64,000 bases of DNA from Pseudomonadota bacterium. Lineage in GTDB: Bacteria; Pseudomonadota; Gammaproteobacteria; GCA-001735895. The notes beneath the pieces were generated by a model, which was not told the origin of the DNA, did not search any database, and saw only the letters and a program-made list of their open reading frames with translations. Of the stretch, positions 1-8,314 are shown piece by piece; within the stretch, counting starts at the first letter, position 1; each line of letters begins with the position of its first letter. The position numbers and the translations under genes are program-made. The stretch covers positions 1 through 64,000 of the forward strand of contig JADFMY010000003.1 of assembly GCA_022563685.1 (NCBI GenBank). The letters run 5' to 3'.

Positions 1-2
1 TT

Positions 3-1109
3 GTTGCCCAGATCCAGCAACTACGCCCCGATGTCTATTTCAGTGGTATGGGTAGCGAGGAAATGAAAAAGGCCGGCGTCGATGTTTTCTTCGACTCCTC
101 GATTATCGCCGTGATGGGCATTATAGAAGTATTGAAACACTGGGGTGATATCAAACGCGCAATGTCGATCGTTAAACAGGCAATGGAACAAACGAAGCCG
201 GATTTACTGATTCTGGTTGATTACCCCGAATTCAATCTGAAAATGGCACGGCATGCGAAGTCACTGGGTATCAAAGTCCTGTTTTATATTAGCCCACAGG
301 TCTGGGCCTGGCGCCCGAAGCGCATCCATAAGATTGGGCGCTTAATCGATCACATGGCGGTGATCCTTAAATTTGAAGAATCCTATTACCAGAAAGCCAA
401 TATTCCGGTGACCTTCGTTGGGCACCCTCTGGTCGATAAGGTTATCCGCACTATACCCCGTGATCAGAAGCGCCGGCAATTAGGCCTGGATGGAAATCAG
501 CCTGTCATCGGCTTGTTCCCAGGTAGTCGTAACAGTGAAATAGAGCGCCTACTTCCACTCATGCTCGAAATCGCAGCGTCGATGCTGGCGCGAGATTCAA
601 CTCTCCGCTTTGTCATGCCGGTGGCGAATTCGCTCGACTATGACGCTATCCAGCGGCAGTGCGAACAATCATCGGCCGATATCGTCTTGACCAGGGACGA
701 TATCTACAACCTGATCCCCTGTTGCGATGCGATTGTTTCCTGTTCTGGAACGGTCACGCTCGAAATAGCTCTGCTCGGAGTACCCCTGTGTATTATTTAT
801 AAAATGTCCTGGCTGTCTTACCAGATCATGAGTCGCCTGATTACGATTCCATACGTAGGCCTCGCGAATATTGTCGCCAACCAGTCAATCGTGCGTGAGT
901 TTTTGCAGGAACACGCCTCCGTCACCAATATTAGCGCTGAAATTTTCAGGCTACTGGAAGACGATGACTACCGCAACACGATGATCCAGAACCTGTGCTT
1001 AGTGCGTGAAAATCTTGGCGAAGGTGCTGGTTCTGAGAACATGGCGAAGCTTGCCCTGTCATTTCTGCATGATTCAACACGAAAATTTTTCGATTTAAGG
1101 AAGGTCTGA
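3..1109 (+). CDS. lpxB: Lipid-A-disaccharide synthase, 5'-truncated by window edge
   Basis: Protein contains LpxB-like motifs (DYPEFNLKMARHAKSLGIKVLFYISPQVWAWRPKRIHKI, VGHPLVDK, GLFPGSRNSEI, SGTVTLEIALLGVPLCIIYK). The open frame continues to the window edge. Confidence 0.95.
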   Translation, partial: VAQIQQLRPDVYFSGMGSEEMKKAGVDVFFDSSIIAVMGIIEVLKHWGDIKRAMSIVKQAMEQTKPDLLILVDYPEFNLKMARHAKSLGIKVLFYISPQVWAWRPKRIHKIGRLIDHMAVILKFEESYYQKANIPVTFVGHPLVDKVIRTIPRDQKRRQLGLDGNQPVIGLFPGSRNSEIERLLPLMLEIAASMLARDSTLRFVMPVANSLDYDAIQRQCEQSSADIVLTRDDIYNLIPCCDAIVSCSGTVTLEIALLGVPLCIIYKMSWLSYQIMSRLITIPYVGLANIVANQSIVREFLQEHASVTNISAEIFRLLEDDDYRNTMIQNLCLVRENLGEGAGSENMAKLALSFLHDSTRKFFDLRKV

Positions 1110-1254
1110 TTTATTCAGACCTTCCAGCAGTACACGGATGTGCTGCCAAAATCAGTGCTGTTAAAGCATTGATTTTGAGAGAAAAACGAAAATGACACTT
1201 TTCGTTTTTCGTCCTCTGAGAATTCACGGATGAATTATTCAGAGGTTCCTTAAA
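1094..1254 (+). repeat. Dispersed TIR/hairpin element, copy A (full length, ~161 bp)
   Basis: Ends TTTAAGGAAGGTCTGA ... TCAGAGGTTCCTTAAA form imperfect terminal inverted repeats. Four internal hairpins. Related copies at 14131-14616, 19187-19301 and 61895-62000. Confidence 0.85.
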
Positions 1255-1352
1255 TAATATATTCGATGAGAACTTGCAATAGTCTGGCACAGCCCTTTGG
1301 GGATACCGCACAATGGCTTGCTTCCTGCTATCAAATATTGTAAAACCCTGTT

Positions 1353-1369
1353 TGGCATACAGTATACCA
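1353..1369. promoter_or_regulatory. 17-bp palindrome TGGCATACAGTATACCA, candidate operator
   Basis: Near-perfect palindrome about 65 nt upstream of the usp start. A near-identical 17-mer lies at 14817-14833. FCD-GntR operators are often GTATAC-centred palindromes. Confidence 0.45.
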
Positions 1370-1432
1370 GATACTTGGGTTATGCCCTGGGTCGAACTCG
1401 ATTTATACACGTTACCTTGATGGGTCTATTCA

Positions 1433-2299
1433 ATGACAATTAAAACAATCTTGTTACCTATCCGTGAGAGCAAAATAGCGGATTCCTTAATGGAAACATC
1501 CATTAGCATGGCAATTCGCAATGATTCCCATCTCGATTTACTCTACGTACGAAACCACCCTGAACGCATGATCCCTTTTGCCACGCTTGGATTATCGGCC
1601 AGCATGCGCCGAACCATCACCGAAGCAGCCACCGAATCTGCTGCACAACAGGGAGAAGAGCTAAAACAGCGATTCCTGGCGCTATGCGAGAAGCACAGCA
1701 TGAGCGTATCGCCGCGGGGGACAGAGTTAGAAAAACCTTCGGCCGACTTCCTCATCCGTGATGGTTTACGAGACGAGCTGATTGGCAAGCATGGCCGTAT
1801 CGCCGACCTGATCATCGTACCGCAACCATTTCGCATATCGCCACCACCCAGCTCTTTTGAAGCAGCGTTACGTGAAACCGGGCGGCCGGTATTGATGGTG
1901 CCACGTGGAAAAATTTTGGTCGAAAAGGGCAAACGCCTCGCTATCGGCTGGAATTGCAGTAAAGAAGCGGCTCAAGCCATCTCTGCGGTGATGAATAATC
2001 TACAAAAAGCCGAAAAAGTCTACGTTATATGTTCCGAAAAACGCATGAAACAGCCGATTAATTCAGACGATGTTTGCGTTTACCTGCGGTGTCACGGGGT
2101 AACAACCGCCGAAACGGTTCTGTTCGACACCAAACGACAGTCACCTGGCGAGGCATTGCTTGCTAAAACACGAGAGCTCAACTGTGATCGATTAATCGTC
2201 GGGGGCTACAGTCGAGCGAAAATTCGCACTGTAATTATGGGCGGAGTGACAGGCCATCTTCTGGAACACGCAGATATACCTGTGATAATGGTGCACTGA
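1433..2299 (+). CDS. Universal stress protein family (two UspA-like domains)
   Basis: N-terminal MTIKTILLPIRESK; C-terminal CDRLIVGGYSRAKIRTVIMGGVTGHLLEHADIPVIMVH is typical UspA. Confidence 0.85.
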   Translation: MTIKTILLPIRESKIADSLMETSISMAIRNDSHLDLLYVRNHPERMIPFATLGLSASMRRTITEAATESAAQQGEELKQRFLALCEKHSMSVSPRGTELEKPSADFLIRDGLRDELIGKHGRIADLIIVPQPFRISPPPSSFEAALRETGRPVLMVPRGKILVEKGKRLAIGWNCSKEAAQAISAVMNNLQKAEKVYVICSEKRMKQPINSDDVCVYLRCHGVTTAETVLFDTKRQSPGEALLAKTRELNCDRLIVGGYSRAKIRTVIMGGVTGHLLEHADIPVIMVH

Positions 2300-2425
2300 T
2301 CCGATATTCAGCTGGCATGGATGTGGATGCTGTTTAATTAATAGTCGTGCCTCTCCTCTTCCTCTTCGAATTTATTTCGCAGGGGTTTTTCTTTGCTAAA
2401 CCTCTATTTTCAATATTATTGGTTT

Positions 2426-3040
2426 TCATTTCGGTCTTGGAATTTTTAATATCTCACCAAATGTCGTATATTCGTTTCCTCCCAATCTCCCTATCGGATC
2501 TACTTTTTCTGCCATCACCAGAACTCGACCTTGCGCATCGTGCTCGATAACTGCATCATCGATATACACCTGCTTTACTTCTGCGATTATCAATGCCTGG
2601 GGCGCTTTACCTATCTCGCGCAATTCGTGCAGGGTGCAGGCGTATGCGATACGGCAATCGGCAATTCGTGGTAGGCGACTACCAGGGAATTCGCAGGTTT
2701 GTAGTCCAGCTAGCTCGAGTTCAGACACTTCGCGGGGAAGTGTCGCGGAGGTTTGTGTAACAATTGGCGCCATTTCCCGATGCGCAATGTGCACAACGAA
2801 ATCTTTATTCTCCTCGATATTTAGCCTTGAATCTTTAGGTCCACCATCTGGCTTTACTCCAATTGACAACATGATCAATGGCGGATCACTGCATATTGCA
2901 TTGAAATAAGAAAAGGGGGCCAGGTTGTAACTTGCATTTGGATTTTTCGACAGCACCCAGGCTACGGGTCGCGGCATCAGGGTTTGAATCATGGTAAAAT
3001 AGACCTTCGCCGGACTCAGAGTATCAAAGGAAATAATCAT
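2426..3040 (-). CDS. Flavin reductase family protein (FMN-binding split barrel)
   Basis: MPRPVAWVLSKN..NLAPFSYFNAICSDPPLIMLSIG motif typical of the family. Confidence 0.85.
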   Translation of the reverse strand: MIISFDTLSPAKVYFTMIQTLMPRPVAWVLSKNPNASYNLAPFSYFNAICSDPPLIMLSIGVKPDGGPKDSRLNIEENKDFVVHIAHREMAPIVTQTSATLPREVSELELAGLQTCEFPGSRLPRIADCRIAYACTLHELREIGKAPQALIIAEVKQVYIDDAVIEHDAQGRVLVMAEKVDPIGRLGGNEYTTFGEILKIPRPK

Positions 3041-3082
3041 CAGCTATATTCTCCTGTAAAGGCACATTTGTAAGAGGGCTTT

Positions 3083-4888
3083 TCAGCCTTTTTTGCTCAA
3101 AGCTCCCATAATATGACGACGCGCCTCCGACGAAATAGCTCTTGCGGGCTCGTGTGAGACCTGCTGAATGTCCGCTAAAAGACCTGGAGCTATGGCTTCG
3201 AAACCTGCATTGGCGTTTTTATCCTTAAGGATTCGATACATCAGCTCAGGATCTAACCAACACATTCTGCCAGCTTCCATGCAGGCGTATACCTGCTCAG
3301 ATTCCCGATCGACAAAATTTATTTTAGTAATTTTTTGGGCACATTGAATTAGGAATTCCGAATTTGATTTGACATTCAAATCACACTCTTTCGAGTAAAC
3401 CTCCGCTGGGCTGTGGGCATTAATATTTATCCTGGTGTAACGTACGATATCGAGCATACATTTAAAATCGAGAATATACATTTCACCGTTTAAACCAAAA
3501 GCAATGGTTCGCGGTTTCTGTCCATTCGCTACACTGTTATCAAGAAATTCGTAGAAGACTTTCTTGTCTTTGCGTAGTACCCAGGTGAAAAACAGAACCG
3601 GCATACCTTTAAAGGCTTCAATGTTGTGATCCAGCAAGTCGTCGACCGCTTTGAAGCGCCCAACCTGCAGTCCGCGTTTCCAGGCACGTTCCACGGTAGC
3701 CTCAGGCGGGGTTACCATAAAGGTCAGATATATTATATGTCCAAAGCGTGTCAGTAAATTGCTACCTTTTTCGGTATCGCGTCCGGGTGCAAAACTGTCG
3801 AATCGAAATCGATCAATTAATAAGTGCGATATGCCATCCTGTTCTGCCTTTGCGCTGATATAACGATCGAGCTTTTGATCGATGATCGGAATCTCATCGC
3901 CAGCAAGCGTTCCGGCATATTTATAGGCAGGCCCCAGGGAATCGTAATCGAGCAGGTATTTACGCCAGATGTCAGGGCTGATCAACGCAAACTCCTGCCA
4001 ATTGAGACCCAATTTTTCAGTCTGCTTTTGCTGCCTTGGGCGCATCGTGCTTTTACCCGATGCTGATGCGCCTTTAATGTTTATTACGATCGGTTCTGTT
4101 TGAGGTGGTAGTAAACTATAACCCTCCCGGGCAGCCGCCTCAGTGATGTAGGGCGCAATAAGCTCGCCGATTAATTCACTGCCATACTCGTTGCAGGCAA
4201 ACCCGGTTACCAGGGATTTTAATAACGACCTGTCACCTACTAGGCGGCCGTGCTTGACGATTATTGCTTTGGAGACCTTCACCAGAGACTGGTACAGCAC
4301 CTCCGACTGCCGATCGCCATCGGCTTCAGCTTTTATTCTCCAGTCTGAAAGAATGCGCTGATCGCGCATCTCAACTGATTCAATCGGCTCGGTGTTTGTC
4401 TTCCTGCCACCCAGTTTAAAAAATTTGGTAAGACTGAATCCGCTTTGCCCCTGTTCAGTTCTAGTGGCTTTGTCAAATAAATTGTCGTCCAGTTCCTGCT
4501 CAACCAGGGATTCTATTTGCTTCTTTAGCTGGTAGAAACGCATTATAATCTCATCCAGCGCCTGTTCGATATAGTCAGACAAAATAGTGGCGACTACCTT
4601 TCGGAAATTTACCCCCAGGTCTTCATACTTTGATCCATCGGAGATAAATATATCGGCAGAGACACGGATGAGTAGCTCGTGAACAACCAGTCTTTCGGGA
4701 CGAAAGAAAACAAGCTGCTGAATGGGAAGTCCGGTGAAATCACTTAATTCAGCAACGGTTTCAATACTGGAAAACATATTTTCCGGGCGAAAAAGAGTTG
4801 AGAGGGGCAAATACTTTGGTGGCAATATAGACTGTATGCCTGGATTCCAGGGGCCCTCATCCATTTCCACTTGTTGCGTGGTAGTCAT
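3083..4888 (-). CDS. Large uncharacterised P-loop (zeta-toxin/kinase-like) protein
   Basis: 601 aa with Walker A GASASGKST after a ~270-aa N-terminal region, followed by LISPDIWRKYLLDY. No family recognised for the rest. Confidence 0.6.
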   Translation of the reverse strand: MTTTQQVEMDEGPWNPGIQSILPPKYLPLSTLFRPENMFSSIETVAELSDFTGLPIQQLVFFRPERLVVHELLIRVSADIFISDGSKYEDLGVNFRKVVATILSDYIEQALDEIIMRFYQLKKQIESLVEQELDDNLFDKATRTEQGQSGFSLTKFFKLGGRKTNTEPIESVEMRDQRILSDWRIKAEADGDRQSEVLYQSLVKVSKAIIVKHGRLVGDRSLLKSLVTGFACNEYGSELIGELIAPYITEAAAREGYSLLPPQTEPIVINIKGASASGKSTMRPRQQKQTEKLGLNWQEFALISPDIWRKYLLDYDSLGPAYKYAGTLAGDEIPIIDQKLDRYISAKAEQDGISHLLIDRFRFDSFAPGRDTEKGSNLLTRFGHIIYLTFMVTPPEATVERAWKRGLQVGRFKAVDDLLDHNIEAFKGMPVLFFTWVLRKDKKVFYEFLDNSVANGQKPRTIAFGLNGEMYILDFKCMLDIVRYTRININAHSPAEVYSKECDLNVKSNSEFLIQCAQKITKINFVDRESEQVYACMEAGRMCWLDPELMYRILKDKNANAGFEAIAPGLLADIQQVSHEPARAISSEARRHIMGALSKKG

Positions 4889-4894
4889 TCCAGC

Positions 4895-5899
4895 TTAGAT
4901 AGAGCGTTCTTTAATATAAACAGACTCTTGCTGAATTTTTCTATTCAGCAGGCTTGCACAGGCATACAACGCCTTTAACGTTGGTGTTTCAACCCCGGTC
5001 ATTTCGCCCAGTTCGATGACGACACCGAGCATCCCATCGATTTCAAGCGGCTTACCCGCTTCGACATCCTGCAACATCGAAGTCTTATGCCTGCCGACAA
5101 CCTCAGCACCTTCAATACGCCTTGCAATTGTCACCCGAAAAGAGGCACCCAGGCGTTCGGCGATCTGTTGCGCTTCGCTCATCATAGTCGTTACGAGATC
5201 ACGAGTCAGCGGATACTGGCAAATATCAACCAGGGTAGAATGACTCAAAGCACTAATTGGATTAAAGCTAAGATTACCCCAGAGTTTCAGCCAAATTTCA
5301 GAGCGGATGTCGGTTAGCACGCGAGATTTGAAACCGGCTTCCGTGAATAGCTCGGACACCATTTTGAGGCGATCTGACTCACTACCATCAAGTTCGCCAA
5401 CGGGGAAGCGATCACCCTCGACGTGCTCAATCACTCCCGGTTGTGAAATCATCGCCGCCGGATAGGCGACACAGCCAATAATTCGCTTTGGGTCGATACC
5501 GTTTGCGAGCACACCGCCAGGATCGACGGTTTCCACAATACGATTTTCATACTCGCCACCATTTCCCTGAAAATACCACCATGGAATACCGTTCTGCAAG
5601 GCTACCATTACCGTGTCCGGACCAAACAGGGTTTTTAAATCATCGATAACAGGTGCAATCTGGTGAGCTTTCAGGGCTAGCAATATTACATCCTGGAGCC
5701 CACACTCGGTCATGTCGTTAGTCGCAAACACATTGCGAACACAGCTTTCTTCACTGTTTTGGCGTAAGCTTAAGCCGTTCTCCTTTATCGCAGCGAGGTG
5801 TGGGCCACGAGCTATCAATGACACTTCGTGTCCTTGTTCGGCGATTCGAACCCCCATGTAGCCACCAATTGCACCAGCACCAACAACACATACTTTCAT
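4895..5899 (-). CDS. 2-dehydropantoate 2-reductase family (PanE/ApbA-like)
   Basis: MKVCVVGAGAIGGYMGVRIAEQGHEVSLIARG Rossmann start; ALKAHQI and WGNLSFNPISALS motifs. Start set at the internal ATG at 5899. Confidence 0.85.
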   Translation of the reverse strand: MKVCVVGAGAIGGYMGVRIAEQGHEVSLIARGPHLAAIKENGLSLRQNSEESCVRNVFATNDMTECGLQDVILLALKAHQIAPVIDDLKTLFGPDTVMVALQNGIPWWYFQGNGGEYENRIVETVDPGGVLANGIDPKRIIGCVAYPAAMISQPGVIEHVEGDRFPVGELDGSESDRLKMVSELFTEAGFKSRVLTDIRSEIWLKLWGNLSFNPISALSHSTLVDICQYPLTRDLVTTMMSEAQQIAERLGASFRVTIARRIEGAEVVGRHKTSMLQDVEAGKPLEIDGMLGVVIELGEMTGVETPTLKALYACASLLNRKIQQESVYIKERSI

Positions 5900-6030
5900 G
5901 ATAAAAAGTTCAAATATTACCGGCATTAGGGCCGGTATAATTAATAATAATTCGATTGATTAGGGGAAGAGAATTCGCCCCGCTAAATAATCCCGAAAAC
6001 TGAGGAAACAACCCTCCCGGCCAGGCTCTC

Positions 6031-6957
6031 CTAGGTCCCTAACTTCACCCCGGTTTCAAGTCCATTCGATGCCGCGTATTCTGCGGCACTAATCTTGCCT
6101 TCCCCGGCCGGGCGTACCCGCGAAATTAATATACCACCATCATCACCCGCAGATACAAGAATTCCCGCATCGCTTACTTCAGCTACGGTACCGGCTTCTC
6201 CGTTAACCGATTCAGTTTTTCGAGCATCGTATATTTGCACGCTTACACCATCGACAGTGCTCCAGGCTCCTGGCTGAGGATTTGCTGCTCGAATTGTGTT
6301 GTAAATATCCTGGGCGGATTTACTCCAGTCAATCTCTACCTGTGCTTTACCAAACCAGGATTCATAGCTGCCCTCGTCGAGGTTTTGCGCTTGTTTGGGG
6401 GCAGTGCCCGCTTTAACCAGATCGAGTGATTCAATCATCGCATCTACACCCATAGGGAATAATTTATTGAAGTAGACATCCCCCAGAGTATCGTCTGGCC
6501 CTATATCACACTCTTTCTGCATTAAAATTGGGCCTTCGTCCAGCCCTGCATTAGGCCAGAATATCGTTAACCCGGTGCGTGTGGCGCCCATCGCAATCGG
6601 CCAGTTTATCGATGAGGGTCCGCGGTGCATTGGTAATAACGAAGGGTGATATTGAAAGGAGCCAAGCCTGGGGGCATCCAGTACTGACTCGGGTACCAAT
6701 AACAAAACGTAAGCCATGATGCAGATATCTGCTTCAAAGGATTGCATCAACTCAAGTGATTCAGGCGTTTTCCATGATGCGGGTTGGTGAACCGGCAAGC
6801 CTTTTTCCAGAGCCAGTTGTTTCAATGGATCTAGTGGTTTACCCTCTTTATCGGGTGCCGTGCAAATTGCAACAATATTTTCACCACGTTCGAGCAGACG
6901 TTCGAGAACCGCTTTCCCAAATGTTTGTTGCCCATGAACTACTATACGCATATCCAC
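6031..6957 (-). CDS. Formyltransferase family protein resembling the hydrolase domain of 10-formyl-THF dehydrogenase
   Basis: YHPSLLPMHRGPSSINW, IFWPNAGLDEGPILMQKECDIGPDDT closely resemble the ALDH1L1/FDH N-terminal domain; the catalytic-type His and Asp motifs are retained. Confidence 0.85.
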   Translation of the reverse strand: MDMRIVVHGQQTFGKAVLERLLERGENIVAICTAPDKEGKPLDPLKQLALEKGLPVHQPASWKTPESLELMQSFEADICIMAYVLLLVPESVLDAPRLGSFQYHPSLLPMHRGPSSINWPIAMGATRTGLTIFWPNAGLDEGPILMQKECDIGPDDTLGDVYFNKLFPMGVDAMIESLDLVKAGTAPKQAQNLDEGSYESWFGKAQVEIDWSKSAQDIYNTIRAANPQPGAWSTVDGVSVQIYDARKTESVNGEAGTVAEVSDAGILVSAGDDGGILISRVRPAGEGKISAAEYAASNGLETGVKLGT

Positions 6958-6976
6958 ACCTCATTATATTTGTTAG

Positions 6977-8227
6977 CTATACCGCGCCCGATTCCTTTAT
7001 CTCGGCAATTTCGTCCACACTATACTCCAGCACTTCAGCCAGGATTTCTTCAGTGTGTTCGCCAAGCAACGGTGAACGAGTGACTTCGACCTCGGTGTCT
7101 GAAAGCTTGATCGGGCACCCAACGGTCAAATAACTTCCGCGTTGCGGATGCTCAACTTCGACGATAGTGCCAGTTTCACGCAATGAGGGTTCCTCGGCAA
7201 TCTCTTTCATTGAAAGAATCGGGCCAACCGGAATATCAAGCGGGTTACATATATCCATTACTTCGAATTTGGTTTTAGTCATGGTCCAGGCTTCGATTGC
7301 GCCAAATATCTCGTTTAGCCGAGTCAACCGTGCAGGAGGTGTTGCATAATCCGGATGCTCCTTCCATTCCGGTTTTCCAATAACGCCACAGATTTTCTGC
7401 CAGACCGCAACCTGGGTAATAAAATAGGTATAAGCATTGGGATCGCTCTCCCAACCCTTGCACTTGAGAATTCGACCGGGTTGCCCGCCACCAGAGTCAT
7501 TCGCGGCACGTGGCGTTGCATCGCCAAACTCGATGCCTTCACCGAATTGCGAATATTCCTTGAGTGGGCCGTGTTGAAGTCGTTGCTGATCACGTAGTTT
7601 AACCCGACACAAGTTGAGCACCCCGTCCTGCATTGCCGCGAGTACGCGTTGTCCACGCCCTGTTTTTTCGCGTTGCAGCAAGGCGGCCGTGATACCCAAT
7701 GCCAGATTCAAACCAGTTCCGGAATCACCAATCTGGGCTCCAGTTACTATCGGGACATCATCGCGAAAGCCAGTCGTCGATGCTGCCCCACCAACGCACT
7801 GTGCGACGTTTTCATACACCTTACAGTTTTCATAGGGTCCGGGCCCAAATCCTTTGATTGAAGCCATGATCATTCGAGGGTTCAACTCCTGTATACGTTC
7901 CCAGCCAAAACCCATTCGATCGAGCGCTCCAGGCGCAAAATTTTCTACCAGCACATCACACTTTTTCACCAGGCGTTCCAGCACTCGCTTACCGGTTTCG
8001 CTTTTGGAATTGAGTGTCAACGAGCGTTTGTTGTGGTTGAGCATGGTGAAGTAGAGGCTATCGGCGCCTTCCACATCGACTAATTGCTTTCTCGTAGCAT
8101 CACCCACCCCCGGGCGTTCTACCTTGATAACATCTGCGCCCAACCAGGCTAATAATTGCGTGCAGGTAGGCCCAGACTGGACGTGTGTGAAGTCCAGTAT
8201 TCTGATGCCATCGAGTGCTTTTGACAT
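6977..8227 (-). CDS. frc: CaiB/BaiF family CoA transferase, formyl-CoA:oxalate CoA-transferase-like
   Basis: Long stretches resemble Frc: [88 protein letters not shown]. Confidence 0.88.
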   Translation of the reverse strand: MSKALDGIRILDFTHVQSGPTCTQLLAWLGADVIKVERPGVGDATRKQLVDVEGADSLYFTMLNHNKRSLTLNSKSETGKRVLERLVKKCDVLVENFAPGALDRMGFGWERIQELNPRMIMASIKGFGPGPYENCKVYENVAQCVGGAASTTGFRDDVPIVTGAQIGDSGTGLNLALGITAALLQREKTGRGQRVLAAMQDGVLNLCRVKLRDQQRLQHGPLKEYSQFGEGIEFGDATPRAANDSGGGQPGRILKCKGWESDPNAYTYFITQVAVWQKICGVIGKPEWKEHPDYATPPARLTRLNEIFGAIEAWTMTKTKFEVMDICNPLDIPVGPILSMKEIAEEPSLRETGTIVEVEHPQRGSYLTVGCPIKLSDTEVEVTRSPLLGEHTEEILAEVLEYSVDEIAEIKESGAV

Positions 8228-8314
8228 TGTTTACCTCTGTAAAATTGACTATGCCTGGGTGAAAAGATCGCCAGTTGTGCCTGCTCCTGGACCATTTCTC
8301 ACCAATAAAATAAG

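Noticed and set aside
1111-1410. ORF 99 aa (minus) sharing NSQRTxNExCxFxxSxKINALxAxILAAH with ORF 14341..14589 and the region at 61922-62008
   Set aside because: The similarity comes from the dispersed hairpin element, whose hairpins explain the conservation; compensatory base changes point to structure rather than coding. Not reported as CDS.
2347-2550. 67-aa plus-strand ORF
   Set aside because: Overlaps the flavin reductase gene end, no motif or family resemblance.
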